Below are positions 1-6,527 of a stretch of 6,531 nucleotides of DNA, one piece after another. Under the pieces are notes generated by a model, which saw only the letters and a list, made by a program, of their open reading frames with translations, made no database searches and was not told the DNA's origin. Numbering within the stretch: position 1 is the first letter of the stretch; every line of letters begins with the position of its first letter. The translations under genes were made by a program, and so were the position numbers. Source of the DNA: Prevotellaceae bacterium. Lineage in GTDB: Bacteria; Bacteroidota; Bacteroidia; Bacteroidales; UBA932. The DNA lies in NCBI GenBank assembly GCA_031287815.1, contig JAITSM010000001.1, positions 1 to 6,531 of the forward strand. Reading direction: 5' to 3'.

Positions 1-43
1 TCATACCCTACCTTTGTGTGTTTCTTTTCTCTTTTGTCTACTA

Positions 44-53
44 ACCAATTGGT
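44..53. repeat. 10-bp palindrome ACCAATTGGT in the putative leader
   Basis: ACCAATTGGT is a perfect palindrome. CTAA (41-44) and TTAG (55-58) add a slightly asymmetric outer pair. It lies between the candidate leftward promoter and the left edge, so it could be an operator or a small leader hairpin for the next gene. It is short enough to be accidental. Confidence 0.25.
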
Positions 54-156
54 ATTAGGGGCTCTCTGCGTGTTATTTTTTTTCTTTTGTTTTTCGAAAA
101 TTTGACTGGGTAAGTCAAAATAGCGTTCTTAATCTTGCGTTAATAAAATTTTAAGA

Positions 157-189
157 CAAAGGTAATAGTAAAAGGAGATAATTAGCAAA
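157..189 (-). promoter_or_regulatory. Candidate Bacteroidota-type promoter facing left
   Basis: On the minus strand TTTG (186-189) is followed after 21 nt by TACCTTTG (157-164), a perfect match to the Bacteroidota -7 consensus TAnnTTTG with a -33 TTTG. The spacing is at the long end of what is usual. Transcription would start near 150 and run left. The first in-register candidate start is the minus-strand ATG at 4-2, which would give a leader of about 145 nt. The downstream gene itself is outside the window, so this rests on the motif alone. Confidence 0.4.
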
Positions 190-197
190 TACTTTGT

Positions 198-212
198 TAT
201 CAATTATTGATA
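198..212. promoter_or_regulatory. 15-bp palindrome, candidate operator
   Basis: TATCAATTATTGATA is a perfect palindrome around a central T, with 7-bp arms. It lies 8 bp beyond the candidate -33 element at 186-189, on its upstream side. That is where an activator or repressor dimer could bind to control leftward transcription. Its A/T richness makes chance occurrence possible, and no regulator family is recognised. Confidence 0.3.
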
Positions 213-506
213 TTCTTCCATCTATTTGCAAAAGCCGGGAGGGAAACCTGCAAAAAAACAGCCGGAATAGTTTTCAAGATGCTAATTTATAACCGGCTAA
301 ATATATTATAACCACTTCCGGGAACAGGGCGGCAAGGAAGGAAAAACCGGCCGGCATCACATGCGTTTCAGCTTTGTTCAGGGAAAAAGGAGCGGGGGGC
401 TTTCCGGGTTAGGGCAGGTAAGCATCACCTGTACTTATCATGTTACCAGTGGATAATAGCGAATATTTTTTTATTTACAAACCGGCTTTTATGCAAAATA
501 TCAATA

Positions 507-535
507 TAGTATTATTTTTTGATAATAAAATACTA
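507..535 (-). repeat. A/T-rich hairpin downstream of the operon
   Basis: TAGTATT (507-513) and AATACTA (529-535) are inverted repeats. Allowing a 2-nt bulge, minus-strand RNA can form a 10-bp stem with a 7-nt loop, almost entirely A-U. The sequence after it on the minus strand is U-rich (UAUUGAUAUUUUG). It might be a secondary terminator, but its predicted stability is low. Confidence 0.25.
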
Positions 536-610
536 AAACACTATACCACGACTTTCTTTTTCCGGTAATTCTCGCGGAAATCTTTGGGAGCTACCCTTTT
601 TTCGCTTTGA

Positions 611-679
611 CCGGCAATAATTGAAAATCATTGCCGGCAATAATTTTTTATTATCACCGGCAACAACCAAGAATTACAC
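611..679. repeat. Degenerate 23-bp tandem repeat, three units
   Basis: CCGGCAA recurs at 611, 634 and 657, an exact 23-bp period. Units 1 and 2 share the 12-mer CCGGCAATAATT at their left end. Unit 3 begins CCGGCAACAACC. The right halves have diverged. The repeat supplies the arms of the terminator-like hairpin, and also of an alternative hairpin, 611-618 with 630-637 (8 bp perfect, extendable past one mismatch). The alternative shares 631-637 with the terminator hairpin, so the two cannot form together. Confidence 0.6.
631..663 (-). terminator. Probable intrinsic terminator of the susCD operon
   Basis: In minus-strand RNA the segment folds into a 14-bp stem (650-663 with 631-644) and an A5 loop, with twelve Watson-Crick pairs and two adjacent wobbles (U-G and G-U). 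In plus-strand RNA the same two positions are C-A and A-C mismatches, so the structure favours the minus strand, the direction of the operon. The hairpin is followed on that strand by the U-rich UGAUUUUC. It begins 60 bp after the stop codon of the last gene. The outer stem could be lengthened by mostly wobble pairs into 626-630/664-668. The U-tract is short, so efficiency is uncertain. Confidence 0.65.
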
Positions 680-722
680 AGATGAAATTCATCCGGCGCT
701 ATATCAACCTTTCATTCGTGAT

Positions 723-1595
723 TTACGGCATGGCGGTGAATATATAGTAATAGCCCCAAAAACCGGCATTGACATGCAATACCATGTGTGCATCATCCAG
801 ATAACATATCGTAAAAGTACTGGTTGGCAATGGGCTAAGCGGGCCTCCAAAGATTAAGCCAAGTATGTCGTACGGATACAATACATTTGTATTTACAAAT
901 GTAAGTATTCCTAAAGACCCGGAAATAGTAGTGGGGCCTAATTCTAGAATGACCGTACCGTTTTCTATTTCCATACCTGAGGGGTTGTATTTTGCTACCG
1001 TTGTTCCGTTCAGCGAAAATTTCATTTTTGCGCCTGCGCCCTCATTTGGGTCAAAAGGAGCTGTTTGAAAGGCAAAAAATGCTGCAAAATCAGTAATGCT
1101 TGTGGGCTCTGCTGGTGCGAGAATAATCGGGCCAACATCAATACCGTCGATGGCTTCCGTGCCGGGCACTACCCAACTGGTATTCCATGTCCATTCTTTT
1201 GTGCCGGAACTGCCGAATATATAGTTCCATTCAGGCTCTTCCATTACTTCTACGTTGATAGGCGGAAATGTTTTGGTCATCATTTTGCCATCGGCAGCCC
1301 TTGCCGTCAGCGTAATTGTTTGCTGGCCGGGTTTTGAAAGCGACATGGCGCCATTGTTCCGGATAAACGGTTTTCCGCCGTCCGACGACCATTGGCACAA
1401 CACCGGACTTTTACATTCCACGAGCAATTTATTGCTTACTTTCCCGTCTTTCAAGACAGGAGTTATGGTAGCGTCAATTTGCGACGCATCGGTGATCAAT
1501 TCGCCCATGTCTATTTCATTAACAAGGGGCTCGCAGCCGGCAAAGAATAGCGCCGTACTCAATATAATTAAATAAGTCAATATCTTTTTCATCAT
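723..1595 (-). CDS. Putative surface glycan-binding lipoprotein with PKD-like region (SusE/F position)
   Basis: This is a 290-residue predicted lipoprotein with hydrophobic residues 5-19, the lipobox FFAGC and the acylated Cys at 21, followed by EPLVNEID. Residues about 40-117 look like a degenerate PKD/Ig-like beta-sandwich (CQWSSDGG at 67-74, then KPGQQTITLTARAADGK). Residues about 122-290 form a second domain with aromatic motifs: EWNYIFG, KEWTWNTSW (133-141) and a C-terminal LDDAHMVLHVNAGFWGYYY. The pattern of a GGx/SSxTKxWxW start and a strand-rich end with LDDxxMVL resembles the C-terminal domains of lipoproteins encoded just after many susCD pairs. I infer carbohydrate binding at the cell surface from position and aromatic content, not from a recognised ligand-binding motif. 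No catalytic signature of a glycoside hydrolase or protease is apparent. Two adjacent ATG codons occur (1595-1593 and 1592-1590); either could start translation. It is the last gene of the operon, with a terminator-like hairpin about 60 bp past its TAA stop. Confidence 0.85.
   Translation of the reverse strand: MMKKILTYLIILSTALFFAGCEPLVNEIDMGELITDASQIDATITPVLKDGKVSNKLLVECKSPVLCQWSSDGGKPFIRNNGAMSLSKPGQQTITLTARAADGKMMTKTFPPINVEVMEEPEWNYIFGSSGTKEWTWNTSWVVPGTEAIDGIDVGPIILAPAEPTSITDFAAFFAFQTAPFDPNEGAGAKMKFSLNGTTVAKYNPSGMEIENGTVILELGPTTISGSLGILTFVNTNVLYPYDILGLIFGGPLSPLPTSTFTICYLDDAHMVLHVNAGFWGYYYIFTAMP
882..903. repeat. 22-bp inverted repeat inside the third gene
   Basis: TACATTTGTA (882-891) and TACAAATGTA (894-903) are perfect 10-bp inverted arms around a 2-bp centre. 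They encode residues about 231-238 (LTFVNTNV) of the 290-residue lipoprotein. The minus strand also reads TACATTTG here, which fits TAnnTTTG by chance or otherwise. In RNA it could form a stem of eight or nine pairs. Confidence 0.5.
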
Positions 1596-1615
1596 TTTTA
1601 TTTTTTTAGATTAGC

Positions 1616-1631
1616 AATATTTATCAATATT
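1616..1631 (-). repeat. Intercistronic A-U hairpin between susD and the lipoprotein gene
   Basis: AATATT occurs at 1616-1621 and 1626-1631 separated by four bases. Because the hexamer is self-complementary, the copies form a 6-bp stem with a 4-nt loop immediately after the susD stop codon. The flanking C makes it also a direct repeat of CAATATT. It has no G-C pairs and no U-run of terminator type, so any effect would be on mRNA processing or relative expression, if any. Confidence 0.25.
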
Positions 1632-1634
1632 ATT

Positions 1635-3323
1635 TTACCAACCGGTATATAATGCCGAATTATCCCAACCTTCGTTTTGTTTGTACAAACCGTCGGATAA
1701 AGTAATCTGGTCATTGGGAATAGAGAAAAACCCGTGCGTAGCGTCATAGCGTTGCTGATACGCTGTTCCCGCTCTATTTACATCCGCTACGCCTTTGTTG
1801 TAAACAGGCAACCTGTCTTGCCGGGCAAGGGCGGCTTTGGCATAGGTCGCGCCCCAGCGGCGCATGTCGTTCCAGCGCACGCCTTCAAACGCTAATTCAA
1901 AGCGGCGTTCCCTTTGAATGTTTTCCAATGAATAGGCAACCGGCGGCAATCCTGCACGGGCACGCACAAGATTCATACCGGTAGCGTCTTCTTTCAATTC
2001 CGACTGCATGAGCAGCACATCGGCAAAGCGGATGAGCACTTGGTCGTGCACAAGGGCAAAGTCCCACTGGGTAGGAATAAAGCCATACATCAACTGGTCA
2101 AAAGGATCGCTGTGCGTTACGCCGTCAGTAGTGCCTACAATAGAGCCTTTTTTGTAGAAGTAGCGCGTATCCTGCATCCAACCGTCGCGGTTTGCTGCAT
2201 CTACGCCCGGAATTTCGGTAGCCATATCGCAAATAGACGCTCTTTTCCGGATATCCGCATCATCCCAGTCGTTCCACAAATTGGTGGCTACCGGCCCGGC
2301 GCCCCAGCCGTTCCCAAATGGAAATGCCGCCGCATTACCCTGCGTGTTGCGCAATCCGCAAAATACAAAATAGCGGTTGCAGGCATATCCGGCATTTTTG
2401 TTGAATTTAATAGCAAGCATCGATTCGGGATTCACCGCATTATCGTCTTCCACCCATTTCAGCCCTTGCCCTTTGGTATAGTCGTAGTATTCCACCGTGT
2501 ATTTATTAGTGTAGGGCCACAGGTTGCGATAATCCGACATCACTAAAGAGTAACCCGAATTGGTTACACAATCATCAATCCAGCTAATCACCATTTGCTT
2601 GGTAACTGTACCGCCGTCAGGAAGCGCCACTTCGGTTTTGCCATAAAATCCGGTATAAAACAGGAAAGCGCGCGCCATCATAGCTTCTGCCACGTATTTG
2701 TCTACATGGCCTGATTCTGCATCAGGCGTCTTTTGGGCAGGCATGAGTTCAATCGCCGTTTTAAGGTCGGCAATAATTTGCCCCCATGTTTCGTCGGGCG
2801 GCGCTTGCGGCAATGGTTCTGCTTTGGTGGTCAAATGCAGGGGCACATTTTCAAACATTGACGCCAGTTCATAATAATAAAACGCCCGCAGGAAATAGGC
2901 TTCGCCTAACATTTTTTGCTTTTTTGCTTCGGACATTTCGCATTTATCCATGTTTTCAATAGCGCTATTGGCGCGATTGATTCCTGAATAACGAACACTC
3001 CAGAAAGCGCTGTATTGGTCAACTCTGGATTGCATAATAAGGTCCATGGCTTGTAATTCGCGGTCATTACTGCCGCCGCCGCCCAAGCGGTCGTCCGAAG
3101 CCAGTTCTGATACCATAAAAAACGCTCCTTGTATAACGCCATCCATTACGCCTATTTGCAGGTTATTGTAGATACCCGCTATCATTTGTTCGGCGTCGGC
3201 TTCCGTACGGGGAAAGTTCCCGGTATTTTTTTGCATAAAGTTTTCGGTATCCAAAAAGTCTTCACAGGATGCAACGGAAAACATGAATGCAGCAATCATA
3301 AAATATTTAACTATCTTTTTCAT
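1635..3323 (-). CDS. susD: SusD/RagB-family surface glycan-binding lipoprotein
   Basis: This 562-residue protein is the SusD-like partner of the upstream SusC. In characterised systems the pair forms a complex in which SusD is a hinged lid that binds substrate over the barrel. A lipoprotein signal peptide ends in the lipobox SVASC with the acylated Cys at 20. It is followed by EDFLDTE, an acidic start typical of surface-exported Bacteroidota lipoproteins. The N-terminal SusD-like helical domain covers about 21-215 and includes GEAYFLRAFYYYELASMF (140-157). The C-terminal SusD/RagB domain covers about 300-562, with IRFADVLLMQSEL (431-443), RERRFELAFEGVRWNDMRRW (471-490) and FFSIPNDQI (532-540), ending in an LYKQNEGW-type tail. 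The linker between DVLLMQSEL and VRARAGLPP is short; I believe this occurs in some SusD subfamilies and do not read it as damage. The start gives a complete lipobox signal. It lies 28 bp after susC and 39 bp before the next lipoprotein gene. Ligand unknown. Confidence 0.97.
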   Translation of the reverse strand: MKKIVKYFMIAAFMFSVASCEDFLDTENFMQKNTGNFPRTEADAEQMIAGIYNNLQIGVMDGVIQGAFFMVSELASDDRLGGGGSNDRELQAMDLIMQSRVDQYSAFWSVRYSGINRANSAIENMDKCEMSEAKKQKMLGEAYFLRAFYYYELASMFENVPLHLTTKAEPLPQAPPDETWGQIIADLKTAIELMPAQKTPDAESGHVDKYVAEAMMARAFLFYTGFYGKTEVALPDGGTVTKQMVISWIDDCVTNSGYSLVMSDYRNLWPYTNKYTVEYYDYTKGQGLKWVEDDNAVNPESMLAIKFNKNAGYACNRYFVFCGLRNTQGNAAAFPFGNGWGAGPVATNLWNDWDDADIRKRASICDMATEIPGVDAANRDGWMQDTRYFYKKGSIVGTTDGVTHSDPFDQLMYGFIPTQWDFALVHDQVLIRFADVLLMQSELKEDATGMNLVRARAGLPPVAYSLENIQRERRFELAFEGVRWNDMRRWGATYAKAALARQDRLPVYNKGVADVNRAGTAYQQRYDATHGFFSIPNDQITLSDGLYKQNEGWDNSALYTGW

Positions 3324-3351
3324 ATTCTTTCATTATTTTTTCGGTTACTAA

Positions 3352-6300
3352 TTAAAATTTAATATTTACGCCTATTAACCAGGTACGAGGATTAGGATAA
3401 TACCCAATATCTATGCCCTGTACCCAGTCCACGCCCGGAGAATAACCCACTTCCGGGTCCATGCCGCTGTAGCCGGTAAACGTATAAAGATTTTGTGCCG
3501 TAATATACAGGCGCAATTGTCCGAAAGGCAAGCGCGGGAACAGCGTCTTGAAATCATAACCCAATGTGATATTCGACAATTTCAAGTAATCGCCGTCTTC
3601 AATATAGATGTCTGACACTTTGCCAAAATTCAGGGTAGTAGCGTCGGTCAGGCGGGGCATTCTATTGGAGGTGCCTTCGCCATACCAGCGATTATATACG
3701 TCGGTGGTATAATTTTCAGAGGGTACGTCATTTTTCCGGGTCGACTTGGCTATTTCCTGCCCGAAGCCGCCGTAAGCTGACACTCCCAGGTCAAAACCCT
3801 TATAATTCAATGATAGATTTACACCTAATGTGATGTCGGGATGCGGGTCGCCAATGAGGGTTTTGTCATCTTCGTTAATTTGCCCGTCGGATTGCAGGTC
3901 GGAGAATTTCAGGTCGCCCGGCACAGGGGTTTCCTGCATAAATCCCTTCCCTGTGGCGCGCCACGCGTCAATTTCGGCCTGATTTTGAAATACGCCTTCG
4001 GTTTTGTAACCATAGAAGTAGCCGACAGGGAAACCTACCTGCGTACGGTACATTTCTTCAGCTCCTTGAAAAAGCGCACCAGATCCGTGTATGATACCTT
4101 CACTGTTGGCAATACGGAGTACTTCATTCCTGTTATAGGCAAGGTTTACACCCAAGCTGTAATGAAAGTCCTGTACATTATCTCGCCAGTTCAACGCTAA
4201 TTCCACGCCGCGATTTTGCACGTCGCCGCCGTTGATTTGCGGCGCGCCGCTACCATAAGCTGCCAACACGGGCGCGGTCACCAGCCAGTCTTTGGTGGTC
4301 TTTTGGTAGTAGTCAAACGCCACGTTCAAACGTGAACGGAGGAAGCGGGCGTCGAAACCCAAATCCAACTGTTCCGAAGTTTCCCACGACAGGTCGGGAT
4401 TAGGCAATTTATCGGCATAGGCGCCAGGCGTAATATTGTTTACGCCGCCAAAAGAATACCCGCTGAATGTGCCGATAGTTATCGTAGCTAAATAGGCAAA
4501 GTTGGCAATATTAGAGTTACCGTTTTGTCCCCAACTGCCGCGCAGTTTAAAGAAATCCATCCATTGGGTAACGCCTTCCATGAATTTTTCGTTCGTCAGT
4601 ACCCAGCCGGCAGATACGGAGGGGAAGTAGCCCCAACGGTGCCCACGCGCAAAGTTTGATGAACCGTCGGCGCGCATAATCACCGATAGCATGTACGTTT
4701 CCTTGTAGTCATAGTTGATACGTCCGAAGAACGATAGCAATCGCCCTTGTCCCCATGGGGAACCGGATACATTCATGGTGTTTTTATCGCCTGTATTATT
4801 GGAAAGCCAAGCATGTTCAAAATCATCGAATGTTAAACCTTGCACCGACGCACCCCAACTTTCGCCAAAGCCGGATTTTTCCAATGATTGCCCAAGCAAG
4901 GCGTCTACATGGTGTTTGCCCAAAGCAAACTTATAATTCAATGTATTTTCCCATGTGTAATTAAAGCCCAACCCACCATTTTGGTCCACTTGGGCAACGT
5001 CTTTTTGGTTGATGCTTGTAAGCGCATACGTAGGCGTAAATTGACGGTAGGAGTTGGCGCTAAACATATAGCCGAACTGAGAACGGAATACTAAATTCTT
5101 TATCGGCTGAATTTCTATACTCGCCGAGCTCATCATAAAGTGGTTTTTGGAGATATTGTTACCGCGTTGATACACCATATCGGCCACAGGATTGGCAAAC
5201 TGGGAATCATAGTTGTTAAATCCGCTGCTTTCTTTATCGTCGAGGTCAAAATAGTTGCCGTCGCTACCATACAATGGCATGATGGGAAGCCCGCGCATCA
5301 TATTGGAAATATCGTTCCAGTACTGATTACCTATACCGATGCCCTTTTTGTCATTATACGTATAAAAAAGCGTTTCGCCTATTTTTATAATATCCAAGTC
5401 ACGTTTTTTGAGAATCGTATGATTGGAATTAAGGCGTACGGTATAGCGCTTGAAGTCCGACTGCACAGGTTTGCCGAAAATACCTTCCTGTGCAGTATAA
5501 GAAAAGCCCAGCGAAAAGTTTGACCGAAGCCCGCCGCCCATAATGTTAATAGCATGGTTTTGCATAGGCGCATTGGGATTGCGGATTTCTTCCAGCCAAT
5601 TGGTGCCTTTCCATTCGCCCGACTGTATTTTTTCGTAAATCCCGCCCTGCAATACGCTTTGCCAGTTTTGCAACGGCCTGCCCATATTAAAATTCACTTC
5701 ATCTATGATATTCATGTATTGCTTGGCGTCGAGCATGGCAGGCATTTTATAGACATTTTGCCACCCAAAATAGCCGTCATAGTTCACATATAATTTTTCC
5801 GAGCCAAAGCGTCCCTGCTTGGTAGTAATAAGCACTACGCCATTGGCAGCGCGGGCGCCGTAAATAGCTGCCGATGCAGCGTCTTTCAGCACGTCAATAG
5901 TTTCAATATCCGACGGATTGAGATTTTCAATACTGCCGCCGGCAACGCCGTCCACCACAAACAGCGGTCGATAGGAACCCGTAGTACCGATACCGCGAAT
6001 ACTGATTTTAAATCCTTCGCCCGGTTGTCCCGAGTTCTGAAGGATAAATACCCCCGGCGTTTGGCTTTGCATAGCCGTAAGCGGGCTAACAGTACTCAGT
6101 TTTTGCAGGTCGTCGCCACCCACCTGCACGGTGGCGCCGGTAACCAGTTTTTTCTTCTGCACACCGTAACCCATTACCACCACTTCTTCTAACGCCACCA
6201 CGTCGTCTCTTAACGCCACACTCACTTTTCCGTCGGAGGGAACAGTTAATTGTTGGGTAATTTTGCCGATAAACGAAAACGTTAAAACATCGCCCGGTTT

Positions 6301-6489
6301 GGCGTTAATAGAGTAATTACCATCGCCGTCGGTTATCGCTACCACAGTAGAATTTTGTATCTGTACGCTAACACCGGCCAAGGGAGAGCCATCGGTAGCG
6401 TCGGAAACTGTACCCGACACTACGTTGCCTTGTGCGTATCCGGCAACGGACAGCGCACAGAAAAGCAAAATGTAAAGGATTTTGTTCAT
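3352..6489 (-). CDS. susC: SusC/RagA-family TonB-dependent outer-membrane transporter
   Basis: This 1045-residue protein is a SusC-like outer-membrane barrel that imports oligosaccharides (peptides in some relatives) using TonB-ExbBD energy. Residues 1-20 look like a Sec signal peptide ending in AGYAQ. Residues 21-98 match a carboxypeptidase D regulatory-like beta-sandwich (SGTVSDATDGSPLAGVSVQI, FSFIG). A TonB-box-like segment LEEVVVMGYG lies at 100-109. The plug spans about 113-224 with IRGIGT, LFVVDG and the family signature around DVLKDAASAAIYGARAANG (199-217). The barrel fills the rest, with an acidic loop SDGQINEDDKTLIGD near 865-880 and the terminal aromatic Phe expected of outer-membrane proteins. 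Length is normal and no break is seen. There is no N-terminal STN domain, so direct sigma/anti-sigma coupling is unlikely. The start gives an intact signal peptide and has no Shine-Dalgarno, as is usual in this phylum. It is the first visible gene of the operon, 28 bp before susD. The symbol denotes the family, not starch specificity; the substrate is unknown. Confidence 0.97.
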   Translation of the reverse strand: MNKILYILLFCALSVAGYAQGNVVSGTVSDATDGSPLAGVSVQIQNSTVVAITDGDGNYSINAKPGDVLTFSFIGKITQQLTVPSDGKVSVALRDDVVALEEVVVMGYGVQKKKLVTGATVQVGGDDLQKLSTVSPLTAMQSQTPGVFILQNSGQPGEGFKISIRGIGTTGSYRPLFVVDGVAGGSIENLNPSDIETIDVLKDAASAAIYGARAANGVVLITTKQGRFGSEKLYVNYDGYFGWQNVYKMPAMLDAKQYMNIIDEVNFNMGRPLQNWQSVLQGGIYEKIQSGEWKGTNWLEEIRNPNAPMQNHAINIMGGGLRSNFSLGFSYTAQEGIFGKPVQSDFKRYTVRLNSNHTILKKRDLDIIKIGETLFYTYNDKKGIGIGNQYWNDISNMMRGLPIMPLYGSDGNYFDLDDKESSGFNNYDSQFANPVADMVYQRGNNISKNHFMMSSASIEIQPIKNLVFRSQFGYMFSANSYRQFTPTYALTSINQKDVAQVDQNGGLGFNYTWENTLNYKFALGKHHVDALLGQSLEKSGFGESWGASVQGLTFDDFEHAWLSNNTGDKNTMNVSGSPWGQGRLLSFFGRINYDYKETYMLSVIMRADGSSNFARGHRWGYFPSVSAGWVLTNEKFMEGVTQWMDFFKLRGSWGQNGNSNIANFAYLATITIGTFSGYSFGGVNNITPGAYADKLPNPDLSWETSEQLDLGFDARFLRSRLNVAFDYYQKTTKDWLVTAPVLAAYGSGAPQINGGDVQNRGVELALNWRDNVQDFHYSLGVNLAYNRNEVLRIANSEGIIHGSGALFQGAEEMYRTQVGFPVGYFYGYKTEGVFQNQAEIDAWRATGKGFMQETPVPGDLKFSDLQSDGQINEDDKTLIGDPHPDITLGVNLSLNYKGFDLGVSAYGGFGQEIAKSTRKNDVPSENYTTDVYNRWYGEGTSNRMPRLTDATTLNFGKVSDIYIEDGDYLKLSNITLGYDFKTLFPRLPFGQLRLYITAQNLYTFTGYSGMDPEVGYSPGVDWVQGIDIGYYPNPRTWLIGVNIKF

Positions 6490-6497
6490 AAAATTTA

Positions 6498-6527
6498 AGT
6501 TAATTAGGTTTTTAATTTAGTTAATTA
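6498..6527. repeat. Direct repeat AGTTAATTA just upstream of susC
   Basis: AGTTAATTA occurs at 6498-6506 and 6519-6527, 21 bp apart, which is about two helical turns. On the minus strand both copies lie in an ACCT(T)AATTAACT context 9 to 38 bases before the susC ATG. They probably lie in the mRNA leader, since no TAnnTTTG element is visible in the 42 bp available. They could be a regulator site or merely A/T-rich leader sequence. Confidence 0.35.

Larger units (their letters stand above)
1..722. other. Intergenic region without a recognisable gene
   Basis: No open reading frame with a plausible start, leader or family resemblance lies in these 722 bp; the short plus-strand frame starting at 621 runs into the antisense of the lipoprotein gene. 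I found no tRNA, rRNA or riboswitch pattern, no CRISPR and no insertion-sequence ends. Contents right to left: the operon terminator and 23-bp repeats (611-679), an A/T hairpin (507-535), a more G/C-rich stretch at about 310-420 that I cannot assign, a 15-bp palindrome (198-212), a promoter-like element (157-189) and a small palindrome (44-53). CCGGC or GCCGG occurs about ten times although the background is A/T-rich. The region most likely separates two leftward transcription units. Confidence 0.7.

Noticed and set aside
9..16. TACCTTTG on the plus strand, matching TAnnTTTG
   Set aside because: No plus-strand gene lies downstream and the -33 position is outside the window; most likely a chance match.
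310..431. G/C-richer stretch with a 5-bp hairpin at 415-431, considered as a riboswitch or small RNA
   Set aside because: No conserved riboswitch core (cobalamin, TPP, SAM) could be matched, the stems are short, and there is no clear promoter-terminator pair around it.
621..857. 78-residue plus-strand frame crossing the 3' end of the lipoprotein gene
   Set aside because: It starts inside the repeat/terminator segment and overlaps the real gene antisense; no homology is recognised.
2040..2546. 168-residue plus-strand frame antisense to susD
   Set aside because: It lies wholly within a well-supported SusD gene, lacks a recognisable domain and has no leader or promoter. It is a frame shadow.
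3307..3333. Nine-codon upstream frame (ATG at 3333-3331 on the minus strand) overlapping the susD start
   Set aside because: The peptide MKEYEKDS ends just inside susD in another frame. ATG is common in such A-rich spacers and nothing indicates translation.
3953..4250. Two 12-bp palindromes centred on GGCGCGCC (3953-3964 and 4239-4250) inside susC
   Set aside because: Both are explained by ordinary codons in the barrel, their flanks differ, and no flanking repeat or duplication accompanies them.
5140..5523. 127-residue plus-strand frame antisense to susC
   Set aside because: It is fully inside the SusC barrel region, and its hydrophobic composition is that expected from the complement of beta-strand codons.
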